The notes under the pieces were generated by a model. That model was not told where the DNA came from, did no database searches, and saw only the letters and a list, made by a program, of their open reading frames with translations. Of a stretch of DNA of 25,180 bases, positions 1 to 7,500 are shown piece after piece (positions within the stretch are counted from its first letter, which is position 1; every line of letters starts with the position of its first letter). Location of the stretch: positions 1 through 25,180 of the forward strand of contig JAZUMG010000011.1 of assembly GCA_045603545.1 (NCBI GenBank), written 5' to 3'. Source of the DNA: CAAGNP01 sp045603545. Lineage in GTDB: Bacteria > Bacteroidota > Bacteroidia > Bacteroidales > UBA932. The position numbers and the translations under genes are program-made.

Positions 1-218
1 CCGACAGGAAGGACATAGAACTCCTTTATAGGAGCAGCAGCCTTACCTATGCACCAATCAAGCAGCATATTGAATTTTACACCCTGTTTCTTACTGACCC
101 TTACAAGTCTTGTCACATTAATTGTCTTGATGAAAGTCACCGTAGGGTTAGGTGCCTGCATCCAAGCCTCGTATGCAAAGGCTCTTGTGGTCTGTTTGGG
201 GTCAACTGAATGTGCCAT
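1..218 (-). CDS. CatA-like acyltransferase, N-terminal part (runs off window)
   Basis: Reading the minus strand from ATG at 218 gives 72 intact codons up to the window edge, so the 3' part is missing. The residues include TTRAFAYEAW, then PTVTFIKTINVT, then KFNMLLDWCIGKAA and EFYVLPV. This fits the N-terminal half of the chloramphenicol acetyltransferase fold family: an aromatic-rich start, a beta strand leading into an xDVT-type segment, then the helix that precedes the first substrate-contacting loop. The catalytic HxxxD-type histidine would lie in the missing part, so activity cannot be judged. In gut Bacteroidota many such proteins are CatA-like O-acetyltransferases without proven drug activity, so this should not be read as a resistance gene. 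A -7 box lies 22 nt upstream (240-247). Family assignment is from recognition of the pattern only; substrate is unknown. Confidence 0.6.
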   Translation of the reverse strand, partial: MAHSVDPKQTTRAFAYEAWMQAPNPTVTFIKTINVTRLVRVSKKQGVKFNMLLDWCIGKAAAPIKEFYVLPV

Positions 219-239
219 ATTAATTGCAATTTACTAATG

Positions 240-247
240 CAAATCTA
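240..247 (-). promoter_or_regulatory. -7 box of the CatA-like gene
   Basis: The minus strand reads TAGATTTG, matching the Bacteroidota -7 consensus TAnnTTTG, 22 nt before the ATG at 218. I see no convincing TTG/TTTG at the -33 distance. Confidence 0.45.
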
Positions 248-387
248 TAAAACTTCCTAAAACATTCATACTATTGAATATCTCCACCTCGGTAATAGAG
301 TGATTTGCTGAATTCTTTTCGTAATTTTGTGCTCCCAATCTGCTGTGTGGGAGATATCACAGTTTTGATAATGGGTTCTGAGTGTTT

Positions 388-440
388 CCTTCGGGATTGA
401 GGCTCTGCCATTCCCTTCGGGATTTGGCCTCCGGCATTCC
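388..440. repeat. Imperfect tandem repeat, two 27-nt copies, GC-rich
   Basis: Copies at 388-414 and 414-440 both start CCTTCGGGATT and end CATTCC, matching at about 22 of 27 positions. They sit in an unusually GC-rich block (about 388-480) inside an AT-rich intergenic region. Open frames cross the block on the minus strand, but their low-complexity Arg/Pro/Gly-rich translations look like non-coding repeat sequence rather than a protein. Confidence 0.6.
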
Positions 441-464
441 CCCGACGCTCGCCGCGGGGCCCTT

Positions 465-585
465 GCAGAAATAGGCCGTGTGCTACGCACATTTTTTTGT
501 CCCTTCCCGTCGCTTGAAAGCAAGCTTTCAGCGCCGTTCAGGTACAAAAAAAACGGATGATTTGCATCATCCGGCCTATTTCTGC
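465..585. repeat. 14-bp inverted repeat bounding a 121-bp segment (MITE-like?)
   Basis: GCAGAAATAGGCCG at 465-478 is repeated exactly, inverted, as CGGCCTATTTCTGC at 572-585. The right arm starts exactly at the 3'-terminal (discriminator) base of tRNA-Ser and covers its trailer. The intervening sequence contains the tRNA terminator hairpin (546-573) and a second small palindrome around 515-530 (TGAAAGC-AA-GCTTTCA). A perfect 14-nt match within 110 nt is very unlikely by chance. No obvious target-site duplication flanks it. This whole gene-free stretch (219-584) holds the two repeats, the terminator and the upstream promoter, but no gene that I can support. Confidence 0.6.
546..573 (-). terminator. 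Rho-independent terminator of tRNA-Ser
   Basis: On the minus strand an 8-bp stem CGGATGAT/ATCATCCG with a 4-nt loop is followed by eight Ts (complement of the A run 546-553), 12 nt after the tRNA 3' end. Confidence 0.8.
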
Positions 586-671
586 GGTGAGAGGGGGATT
601 CGAACCCCCGGTACGGTTACCCGTACGTCAGTTTAGCAAACTGGTGGTTTAAGCCACTCACCCATCTCACC
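585..671 (-). tRNA. tRNA-Ser (anticodon GCU)
   Basis: The minus strand folds as a class II tRNA of 87 nt. The acceptor arm is GGTGAGA/TCTCACC with discriminator G. The anticodon arm is CAGTT-TGCTAA-ACTG with GCT as the anticodon, reading AGC/AGU. The long variable arm is GTACGG-GTAA-CCGTAC, and the T arm is GGGGG-TTCGAAT-CCCCC. CCA is not fully encoded (GCA follows). It has its own canonical promoter and terminator, so it is a single-gene unit divergent from tRNA-Pro. Confidence 0.95.
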
Positions 672-691
672 AATCCGTTGGTTTTAGACTA

Positions 692-722
692 CAAAGGTAA
701 ATAATTATTCGATTTTAGCAAA
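692..722 (-). promoter_or_regulatory. Promoter of tRNA-Ser
   Basis: On the minus strand TTTG (722-719) is followed by 19 nt and then TACCTTTG (699-692), an exact fit to the Bacteroidota -33/-7 promoter. It lies back-to-back with the tRNA-Pro promoter. Confidence 0.8.
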
Positions 723-729
723 AAAATAT

Positions 730-759
730 TTTGAAATAAAAAATTAATGTCTACCTTTG
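730..759 (+). promoter_or_regulatory. Promoter of tRNA-Pro
   Basis: TTTG at 730-733, an 18-nt spacer and TACCTTTG at 752-759 lie 10 nt before the tRNA. Confidence 0.8.
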
Positions 760-769
760 CATCCGCTTT

Positions 770-843
770 CGGGATGTGGCGCAGTTGGCTAGCGCACCTG
801 CTTTGGGAGCAGGGGGTCCTCCGTTCGAGTCGGAGTATCCCGA
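770..843 (+). tRNA. tRNA-Pro (anticodon UGG)
   Basis: A 74-nt cloverleaf: acceptor CGGGATG pairs with TATCCCG (one G-U) and the discriminator is A. The D arm contains GTTGGCTAGC. The anticodon arm CTGCT-TTGGGA-GCAG carries TGG, and the T arm is CTCCG-TTCGAGT-CGGAG. CCA is not encoded. It is flanked by its own promoter and terminator. Confidence 0.95.
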
Positions 844-844
844 C

Positions 845-884
845 AAAAAAGAGGCTTAATCGATATGATTGAGCCTCTTTTTTT
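845..884 (+). terminator. Terminator of tRNA-Pro
   Basis: An 11-bp stem GAGGCTTAATC/GATTGAGCCTC (one G-U) is preceded by an A run and followed by seven Ts (878-884). Confidence 0.85.
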
Positions 885-898
885 ATACATATTAAGCA

Positions 899-1036
899 AT
901 TTCGGGGGTAGAATGGATTATTTCGCCCCCAATTGTTATCAATATGTGTTATTCGGGGGCAGAAAGGGCATATTTGCCCCCGAATCGAGTTAATTGTAGC
1001 TATTTCGGGGCAGAGGAGCCAGTTTTGCCCCCGAAT
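899..1036. repeat. Three tandem copies of a 35-bp palindromic element
   Basis: Units occupy 899-933, 951-985 and 1002-1036, a period of 51-52 bp with 16-17 bp spacers. Each has the form ATTCGGGGGCAGA, a short centre, TTTGCCCCCGAAT. Unit 2 is an almost perfect hairpin (arms ATTCGGGGGCA/TGCCCCCGAAT). Units 1 and 3 carry one or two changes, some breaking pairing. The centre is also conserved in pattern (AGAA-GG---A-TTT). The block lies between the tRNA-Pro terminator and the terminator of the floA operon, so it is transcribed only by read-through. Too short-period and too self-complementary for a CRISPR array; function unknown. Confidence 0.85.
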
Positions 1037-1052
1037 GTAAATGATATATTAT

Positions 1053-1077
1053 AAAAGGCACCCATAAGGTGCCTTTT
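1053..1077 (-). terminator. Terminator of the floA operon (symmetrical)
   Basis: A 10-bp stem AAAAGGCACC/GGTGCCTTTT with a 5-nt loop. It has T runs on both strands, so it could act bidirectionally, but it lies 41 nt downstream of the floA stop and fits that operon best. Confidence 0.8.
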
Positions 1078-1117
1078 GTGTATGGTAGTCCCCCGGTCAG
1101 GCCGGGATGATTACTTA

Positions 1118-2071
1118 TTATTTCGCAATATTTTCTCGCATGTCGGTGTCGGCCTGGATGTTCTTGATTTTGTAGTAGTCCATGATGCCGAGGTTGCCAC
1201 TGCGGAAGGCGTCTGCCATCGCGAGAGGAATCTCTTTTTCAGCTTCAATAACCTTTGCGCGGGCCTCTTGAGCTTTGGCCTTCATCTCCTGTTCAAGTGC
1301 GACAGCCATTGCCCTTTTCTCCTCTGCGCGTGCCTGGGCGATGTTTTTGTCAGCATTTGCCTGGTCGATCTGAAGTACTGCACCGATGTTCTTTCCGATA
1401 TCTATGTCGGCGATGTCGATAGAGAGGATCTCAAATGCTGTACCTGCGTCAAGACCCTTTTGAAGTACTACTTTAGAGATGGAGTCAGGGTTTTCAAGTA
1501 CCTGTTTGTGGGATTCGGCAGAACCGATACTTGATACAATACCTTCACCCACGCGGGCAAGAACGGTGTCTTCACCTGCACCACCGACTAGCTGTTTGAT
1601 GTTTGCCCTTACAGTGACACGTGCTTTTGCGATAAGCTGGATACCGTCCTTAGCTACAGCTGTAACAGGAGGTGTGTTGATGACTTTAGGGTTCACAGAC
1701 ATCTGAACCGCTTCAAATACATCACGTCCTGCCAGATCAATCGCTGCGGCCATCTTGAAATCAAGGGCGATATTTGCCTTGTCTGCTGAGATAAGTGCAT
1801 TCACTACATTGGGGACATTGCCCTTGGCAAGGTAGTGAGCTTCGAGGGCATTTGCGTCAAGTTTGATACCTGCCTTGGTACCTGTGATCATCGCCATGAC
1901 GATGGTTCCCGGAGGGACTTTTCTCCAGCGCATAAGGATAAGCTGAAGCAATGAAATTCTAACACCCGAAATGAGTGCCTGGAACCATAGTGCCACAGGG
2001 AAGAACCATAGCAATATGATGAGTGCGACCAACGATATCGCAGCCCAGATTATTATACCGGTAAGTTCCAT
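1118..2071 (-). CDS. floA: Flotillin-like protein FloA
   Basis: This 317-residue membrane-anchored SPFH-family protein is the FloA type, which organises membrane microdomains on the cytoplasmic face. The N-terminus (about 5-45) has two hydrophobic stretches forming a membrane hairpin. An SPFH domain with LKARVTVRAN-like strands (here IAKARVTVRAN) spans about 50-225. An Ala/Glu/Lys-rich coiled coil rich in EAR/EAKE repeats (about 235-285) follows, and the C-terminus reads GIMDYYKIKNIQADTDMR, the family's conserved ending. Length is close to the usual 320-335. The ATG at 2071 lies 12 nt after the nfeD stop, and the gene is last in an operon with nfeD, the classic floA partner. Family identity is firm; the microdomain role is from characterised homologues. 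Confidence 0.95.
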   Translation of the reverse strand: MELTGIIIWAAISLVALIILLWFFPVALWFQALISGVRISLLQLILMRWRKVPPGTIVMAMITGTKAGIKLDANALEAHYLAKGNVPNVVNALISADKANIALDFKMAAAIDLAGRDVFEAVQMSVNPKVINTPPVTAVAKDGIQLIAKARVTVRANIKQLVGGAGEDTVLARVGEGIVSSIGSAESHKQVLENPDSISKVVLQKGLDAGTAFEILSIDIADIDIGKNIGAVLQIDQANADKNIAQARAEEKRAMAVALEQEMKAKAQEARAKVIEAEKEIPLAMADAFRSGNLGIMDYYKIKNIQADTDMRENIAK

Positions 2072-2083
2072 ATTTGATTGATT

Positions 2084-2551
2084 TTAGTTGTTTGCTTTCG
2101 TAACGTAGATTTTGTTATCCTGGATTTTGGTGATGACCACGGCAGTTTTTTGGTCAATGATTCCATCTTCAGATGTCACCTCCATAGAGGTGCCGTCAAA
2201 ATCCACTTTACCCATAGGGGCAAGTCGTGTGGTGGAGATCCCCTCCTGACCCACTTGAAGCCCTTTCTCTTCGGGCTTTTCATCTATGTGGCTCTCTATA
2301 TTTGTCTCCAGAGAGAGTTTGCGCCAGGTTTTGGCCCTTAGAAGAAGAATGGTAGCGATGACAAGTACCGCAATGTTGACTACAAAAATTATTATGCTGG
2401 CAGTGGGGCTAATGTGGTCATAAGCGAGGTAGCAGGACCCGACAATGGATCCAAGTCCCAGAAGGCCTGTGAAGATGGTGCCAGGGATAAAAAGGAGTTC
2501 CGCAAGTACCAGAATGTCACCCAATAGAAGTAAAAATATTATCAGTCCCAT
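2084..2551 (-). CDS. NfeD-like membrane protein with C-terminal OB fold
   Basis: This 155-residue protein is the short NfeD form without a protease domain. Three hydrophobic segments (about 2-20, 25-45 and 50-72) include the LAELLFIPG motif near the start. They are followed by a soluble beta-rich domain (about 95-155: GQEGISTTRLAPMGKVDFDG, then AVVITKIQDNKIYV), the OB-fold NfeD C-terminal domain. NfeD proteins are encoded beside flotillins/stomatins and are thought to act with them in the membrane. Here nfeD lies 9 nt after the upstream SPOR gene and 12 nt before floA, so co-expression is almost certain. Biochemical role in this organism is unknown. Confidence 0.9.
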   Translation of the reverse strand: MGLIIFLLLLGDILVLAELLFIPGTIFTGLLGLGSIVGSCYLAYDHISPTASIIIFVVNIAVLVIATILLLRAKTWRKLSLETNIESHIDEKPEEKGLQVGQEGISTTRLAPMGKVDFDGTSMEVTSEDGIIDQKTAVVITKIQDNKIYVTKANN

Positions 2552-2560
2552 ATCTGTTGT

Positions 2561-4426
2561 TTATTTTTTAATTGATTCAACTGATATACCCTCTGCGCCA
2601 AGGTTGAACAGCAGGTTTTTCAGATTGTCCGCCTCCTCTTTCTTTGAGAAAGGCCCTACCATGTAGATGGTCTGTCCATTTACTATGGATTTGGCCAGAT
2701 CCTTGTCGCAGGCCCCTCTGATGGCGGTCAGAATTCCTGATGGGATCCCTTCAGGGTAACCTTGGAGGAGAACCTGATAGGAGAGGTCTCCTTGTTGGGC
2801 TCTTTTGTCCCGCTCCATAATTCTCGCATTCTTTACAGAGATCGACTTGCCCTTATTGTAGGCCACTATGTATGCTTTGGGGAAGCCCCTCTTCCTCACC
2901 TGATTCAAATATTTGAGGGCCTCTGCGTGTGTGCCCCACAAACCTACTGTGTACAGGTATTTCCCTGATGGCTGCTTTAGCTCGAATACAGGGCTGAGCC
3001 CTTTCAGTGCCTTCTTGGAGGCTTTGTTGGATACAACCATCAGCTGTATCTGGTATACGAGTCTGTCTGGCAGTGTATTGTCCTCTGCAAATTGGGCCTC
3101 ATCCAGAATTTTGAAGGAGTAGTCAAATTCCGGTACAGGGACTTCGATGTTCATCTCTATTGCCTCACGGTATGAGTGGTTGGCAAACTGATATGAAAGG
3201 ACCTTTTCTGCTGGTTTCTCTTTAGGGGTCTCATCCTCCTGAAGCCCCAGTTGTGGGATGATCCCTTTCGCCAGGAACTCCATCTCTGCCGCCTGTACCA
3301 GTGCTGTGGCCTTCTCAAACCGGTCGCGGATATCTATTGCCTGAGTTTCGAGGTTTGTAATCACTTTTTTGATGTACTCCCTGTCATCCTCATTGGTTAC
3401 CCTATCATACAGAAGTCTGTTTTCATCCTGCTGCGCAATATTCTCCTCCATCTCTCTCCTCAGACTCCTCATGTTTGCCACGAGCTGAGCATATTCACTC
3501 ATCCCCTCTTCCTCTTTTTTAACCTCCTTTATCTCCTCCCTCTTTTCAAGGGTGAGGATAGAGCTATTGAGCTTTGCAATCTTTTGTATCTCAGCAATAT
3601 CAGACATCTCCCTCTTTATAGGGGTAGGTGTATATTCCAGAGCATAGATGGTCATCTCGCTGCTATTTGAAGAGCCCCTGGTGGAGGCGAGCACAGAGAA
3701 TTGCCCGTCGGGGGTGTTGATGAAGAAAATGTCATCTGCGGTGGAAGAGTAGGGGAAGCCAAGATTTTCAGGGATCCCCCAATCCTGTGAATCCTCATCC
3801 CAATGGCTTACATAAAGGTCAAACCCACCCATTCCATAATGTCCGTTGGAGGCAAAATAGAGGTCCCTCCCATCGTTGCTGAGCATAGGGAAGATTTCGT
3901 CTCCCGATGAGGTGATGTTTTCTCCCAAAATCTTGGGCTCTGCCCATAAGGTGTCTGAAATCTGTGTGATCTGGTATATGTTCCAGGAGCCGGAATTGTC
4001 AGGTGCTGAGTAATATACAGTTTTTGATCCTGTAGGGAAATATACTGCGTTGTAATATTGGTGCGCTCCGGATGGAATCATCGGATTAGGGGCAGGTAGC
4101 CAGGCCTTCTCCTCTGTTCCGGAGATATGGAGATAAAACTTCTCTGTGGGGAATTGCTTCTTTACGATAACATTAGGAGTAACAGCATATTGCAGAAGAC
4201 TGATGCCGTTTTCACACTGTATGATGCACTCCTCAAGTTTTAGCCTCTGAGCAGAATCGGATGTCTCTGCGAGTATATTGTTATAAATTTTTATCGCCTC
4301 TTCAAATTTGTATTCAAGATGGAGGGAAGCAGCCTCATCCATCCCCTTTTTTCCCTGGGAGAGGACCCCCTCAGATACAGTTAGAAGTGTCAGAATAATT
4401 ATAATTTTCGAAATCTTAGTTCTCAT
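2561..4426 (-). CDS. Envelope protein: TPR-like, PD40 propeller, coiled coil, two SPOR domains
   Basis: The 621-residue product begins with a signal peptide (MRTKISKIIIILTLLT, cleavage near VLSQG). A helical TPR-like part (about 30-85; YKFEEAIKIYNNIL) is followed by blades of a PD40/WD40-like propeller (about 120-275; NDGRDLYFASNGHYGMGGFDLY is the diagnostic blade, here cited as two parts NDGRDLYFAS and GMGGFDLY). A charged coiled coil spans about 285-390. Two SPOR-like domains end the protein (about 453-535, starting VYQIQLMV; about 550-621, starting SYQVLLQG and ending with YMVGPFSKKEEAD). SPOR domains bind denuded peptidoglycan glycans; the propeller suggests a PorE/Pal-like periplasmic scaffold, but no OmpA domain is present. 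First gene of the operon with nfeD and floA, with a -7 box at 4459-4466. Exact function unknown. Confidence 0.8.
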   Translation of the reverse strand: MRTKISKIIIILTLLTVSEGVLSQGKKGMDEAASLHLEYKFEEAIKIYNNILAETSDSAQRLKLEECIIQCENGISLLQYAVTPNVIVKKQFPTEKFYLHISGTEEKAWLPAPNPMIPSGAHQYYNAVYFPTGSKTVYYSAPDNSGSWNIYQITQISDTLWAEPKILGENITSSGDEIFPMLSNDGRDLYFASNGHYGMGGFDLYVSHWDEDSQDWGIPENLGFPYSSTADDIFFINTPDGQFSVLASTRGSSNSSEMTIYALEYTPTPIKREMSDIAEIQKIAKLNSSILTLEKREEIKEVKKEEEGMSEYAQLVANMRSLRREMEENIAQQDENRLLYDRVTNEDDREYIKKVITNLETQAIDIRDRFEKATALVQAAEMEFLAKGIIPQLGLQEDETPKEKPAEKVLSYQFANHSYREAIEMNIEVPVPEFDYSFKILDEAQFAEDNTLPDRLVYQIQLMVVSNKASKKALKGLSPVFELKQPSGKYLYTVGLWGTHAEALKYLNQVRKRGFPKAYIVAYNKGKSISVKNARIMERDKRAQQGDLSYQVLLQGYPEGIPSGILTAIRGACDKDLAKSIVNGQTIYMVGPFSKKEEADNLKNLLFNLGAEGISVESIKK

Positions 4427-4458
4427 CGCCTTGCCGTCAAAATCATAAAAATACCCAA

Positions 4459-4466
4459 CAAAGTTA
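4459..4466 (-). promoter_or_regulatory. -7 box of the SPOR-nfeD-floA operon
   Basis: The minus strand reads TAACTTTG, 32 nt before the ATG at 4426. A clear -33 element is not seen at the usual distance. Confidence 0.5.
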
Positions 4467-4496
4467 CTAAATACTTTATATATTGGAAAAAAATAG

Positions 4497-4504
4497 TACT
4501 TTTG
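4497..4504 (+). promoter_or_regulatory. -7 box of secDF
   Basis: TACTTTTG matches TAnnTTTG, 42 nt before the secDF ATG. There is no good TTTG 19-21 nt upstream. It is arranged divergently from the floA-operon box 30 bp away. Confidence 0.5.
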
Positions 4505-4546
4505 TACCCTTATTTTGAAAACTAAATAATTTTAACATAAACAGAT

Positions 4547-7500
4547 ATGCAAAGTAAAGGCGCCATCAAACTAGTGGCAATTCTAATTGGGTTGGCCTGC
4601 TTGTATCAGCTTTCGTTTACAGCAGTAACCTACCTTCAGGAGAACAAGGCGGAGAAGTATGCAGAGGATGCAGTGATTGCAGTTCAGCAAACGCCTTCAT
4701 TTTCAAAAGTTTCAGAGCTTAACAAAGCTTTCTATTTGGACTCTTTGAGAAAAGAGAAAAGCAGATATTACATCGACAGTATCTCTGCTGAGAAAGTTTA
4801 CTTGGGCTTCACTTTCAAAGAGGTAAAAGAGAAAGAGATTAATCTTGGTCTTGACTTGAAAGGCGGTATGAACGTTATGCTTCAAGTGGAGTTGAGCGAT
4901 CTTGTTGTGGCTTTGGCTGACAACAATACATCTGCACAGTTCACAGAGGCTTTGGCATTGGCTAAGAAAAACCAGAGAGATTCACGTTCAGATTTCATCA
5001 CCCTTTTCGCTGAGGCTTGGGATGTTGTTGCCCCTGGTGAGAGACTTTCTACCATCTTCGCTACATATGAGATGCGTGAGAAAATCAAACCTGAGAGCAC
5101 CAATGAAGAGGTGATCAGTGTTATCCGTGAAGAGGCTGAGAGCGCAATAGCAAACTCTTTCAATGTATTGAGAAACCGTATCGACCGTTTCGGTGTAGCT
5201 TCTCCAAACATTCAGAAACTTGGCAACAGTGGCCGTATCCTTGTGGAGCTTCCAGGTGTAAAAGAGCCTGAACGTGTAAGAAAACTGCTCCAGGGAACAG
5301 CATCACTTGAGTTCTGGACTACCTATGAGGCTTCAGAGATCTTCCAGTATATGCAGGAGGCAAACAGCATGTTGAGAGAGTATCTTTCAGAGGATGTTGA
5401 TGTGGTTGAAGAGGCAGCTGCCGATTCTGACGACCTTCTTGCTCAGGCAACTCAGGAGGACAGCCTTTCAGTTGATGAAGCAAACTATGCAAAGACAAAT
5501 CCTTTGTTCTATGCACTTCAGCCATCTATCTACAATGGTCAGGTAATGCCTGGTCCTATGGTGGGTGTAGCTCACTACAAAGATACTGCAGCTATCAACA
5601 CATGGCTTAACCTTCCTCAGATCAAATCTTTGTTCCCAAGAGATTTGAAACTTATGTGGACTGTCAAACCATCTGCACAATATGCAAATGATTCATATTT
5701 CGAGCTTATCGCAATCAAAGCCAATACCCGTGACGGCAAAGCACCTCTTGATGGTGGTGCAGTAGCAGATGCAAGAATGTCATATGCAAACACAGGTGGT
5801 ACACCTGAGGTTGATATGGCAATGAATGCAGAGGGGGCAAGAGTTTGGGCTCGTCTTACTGCTGACAACGTAGGCAAATGCATTGCTATCGCTCTTGATG
5901 GTACTATCTATTCTTATCCAAGAGTAAATCAGGAGATCACCGGTGGCCGTTCTGCCATTACAGGCAACTTCACCATCGAAGAGGCAGAAGACTTGGCAAA
6001 CGTATTGAAATCAGGTAAACTTCCTGCCCCTGCATCAATCGTACAGGAGCAAGTGGTAGGCCCATCTCTTGGTAGCGAGTCTATCAAGGCAGGTATCCTT
6101 TCTATCCTTGTAGCGTTTGTACTTGTTCTTGTTTACATCGCAGTATTCTATAGCGGTGCAGGTCTTGTTGCAAACTTGGCATTGATCTGCAACGTGGTAT
6201 TCCTTGTTGGTACACTCGCATCTTTCGGTGCGGTTCTTACCCTCCCAGGTATGGCCGGTATCGTATTGACCATGGGTATGGCTGTCGACGCAAACGTTAT
6301 TATCTACGAGCGTGTTAAAGAGGAACTTCGTGCAGGTAAGGCCCTTCGCCTTGCTATCGCAGACGGTTACAGCAACGCATACTCTGCAATTATCGACGGT
6401 AACTTGACTACCATCATCACAGGTCTTGTCCTTATGGCCTTCGGTTCTGGTCCAGTTCAAGGTTTCGCCACTACTCTTGTAATAGGTATCATCACTTCGT
6501 TGTTGACTTCTATCTTCATCACCCGTATCATCTTTGAAGCAAGACTCAACAAGAACAAAAATATCTCATTTGACAACAGTGCTACCCGCAACTTCCTTAA
6601 AAACACCAAAATCAACTTCTTGGGTCTGCGCAAATGGTCTTACATTTTCTCTATCGTATGTGTAGTTGTTTGCCTTGGTTCCATCTTTATCAAAGGTTTC
6701 TCTTATGGTGTTGACTTCACAGGTGGTAGAACTTATGTAGTAAGATTCGACGCTCCTGTATCGGCTGAAGAGGTTAGACAGGCTACATCTGCAGAATTCG
6801 GTGAGTCAGTTGAGGTTAAACAGTTCGGTGGTGAGAGCCAGATGAAGGTTACTACCAAATACATGATCAACGACAACTCATCTGAGACAGATGTATTGGT
6901 AGATACCAAACTTTACAATGCATTGAAGGGCTACTTTGCTACCCCTCTTTCATTTGAAGACTTCACATCTACAGTAGATAACCCTAACGGTATCATCAGC
7001 TCAGATAAAGTTGGTCCTACTATCGCTAACGACATCAAGAGAAACGCTGTTATCGCAGTTATCATCGCGCTGTTCGCTATCTTCGTGTATATCGCAGCAC
7101 GATTCAGAAACTGGACTTACGGTCTTGGTGGTGTTGTTGCTTTGGCACACGACGCTATCATCGCTATCGGTTTCTTCTCATTGTTCACAGGTGTACTTCC
7201 TTTCACATTGGACGTAGACCAGACATTTATCGCAGCTATCCTTACTATCATCGGTTACTCTATCAACGATAACGTGGTTATCTTCGACCGTATCCGTGAG
7301 AACAACATGCTATATCCTAAGCGTGACCTTGCACAGAACGTGAATGAGGCTCTTAACAGCACCCTTTCAAGAACCGTCAACACTTCTCTTTCTACATTGG
7401 TTACCCTTATCGCTATCGCATTGTTCGGTGGTGAAGTGATCAGAGGTTTCGCTGTAGCACTAATCGTAGGTGTCATCTTCGGTACCTATTCTTCAGTGTT

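Noticed and set aside
266..547. Minus-strand open frames of 93 and 73 codons in the GC-rich repeat block
   Set aside because: They run through tandem repeats, a palindrome and the tRNA-Ser terminator; the translations are low-complexity and resemble no family.
899..1036. Possible small CRISPR array
   Set aside because: Only three units, each a self-complementary hairpin over its whole length, with 16-17 bp AT-rich spacers that are partly alike; no cas genes nearby.
6035..6460. 141-codon open frame antisense to secDF
   Set aside because: Cys/Lys/Thr-rich translation with no fold pattern, entirely inside a strongly conserved part of secDF; a shadow of biased codon use.
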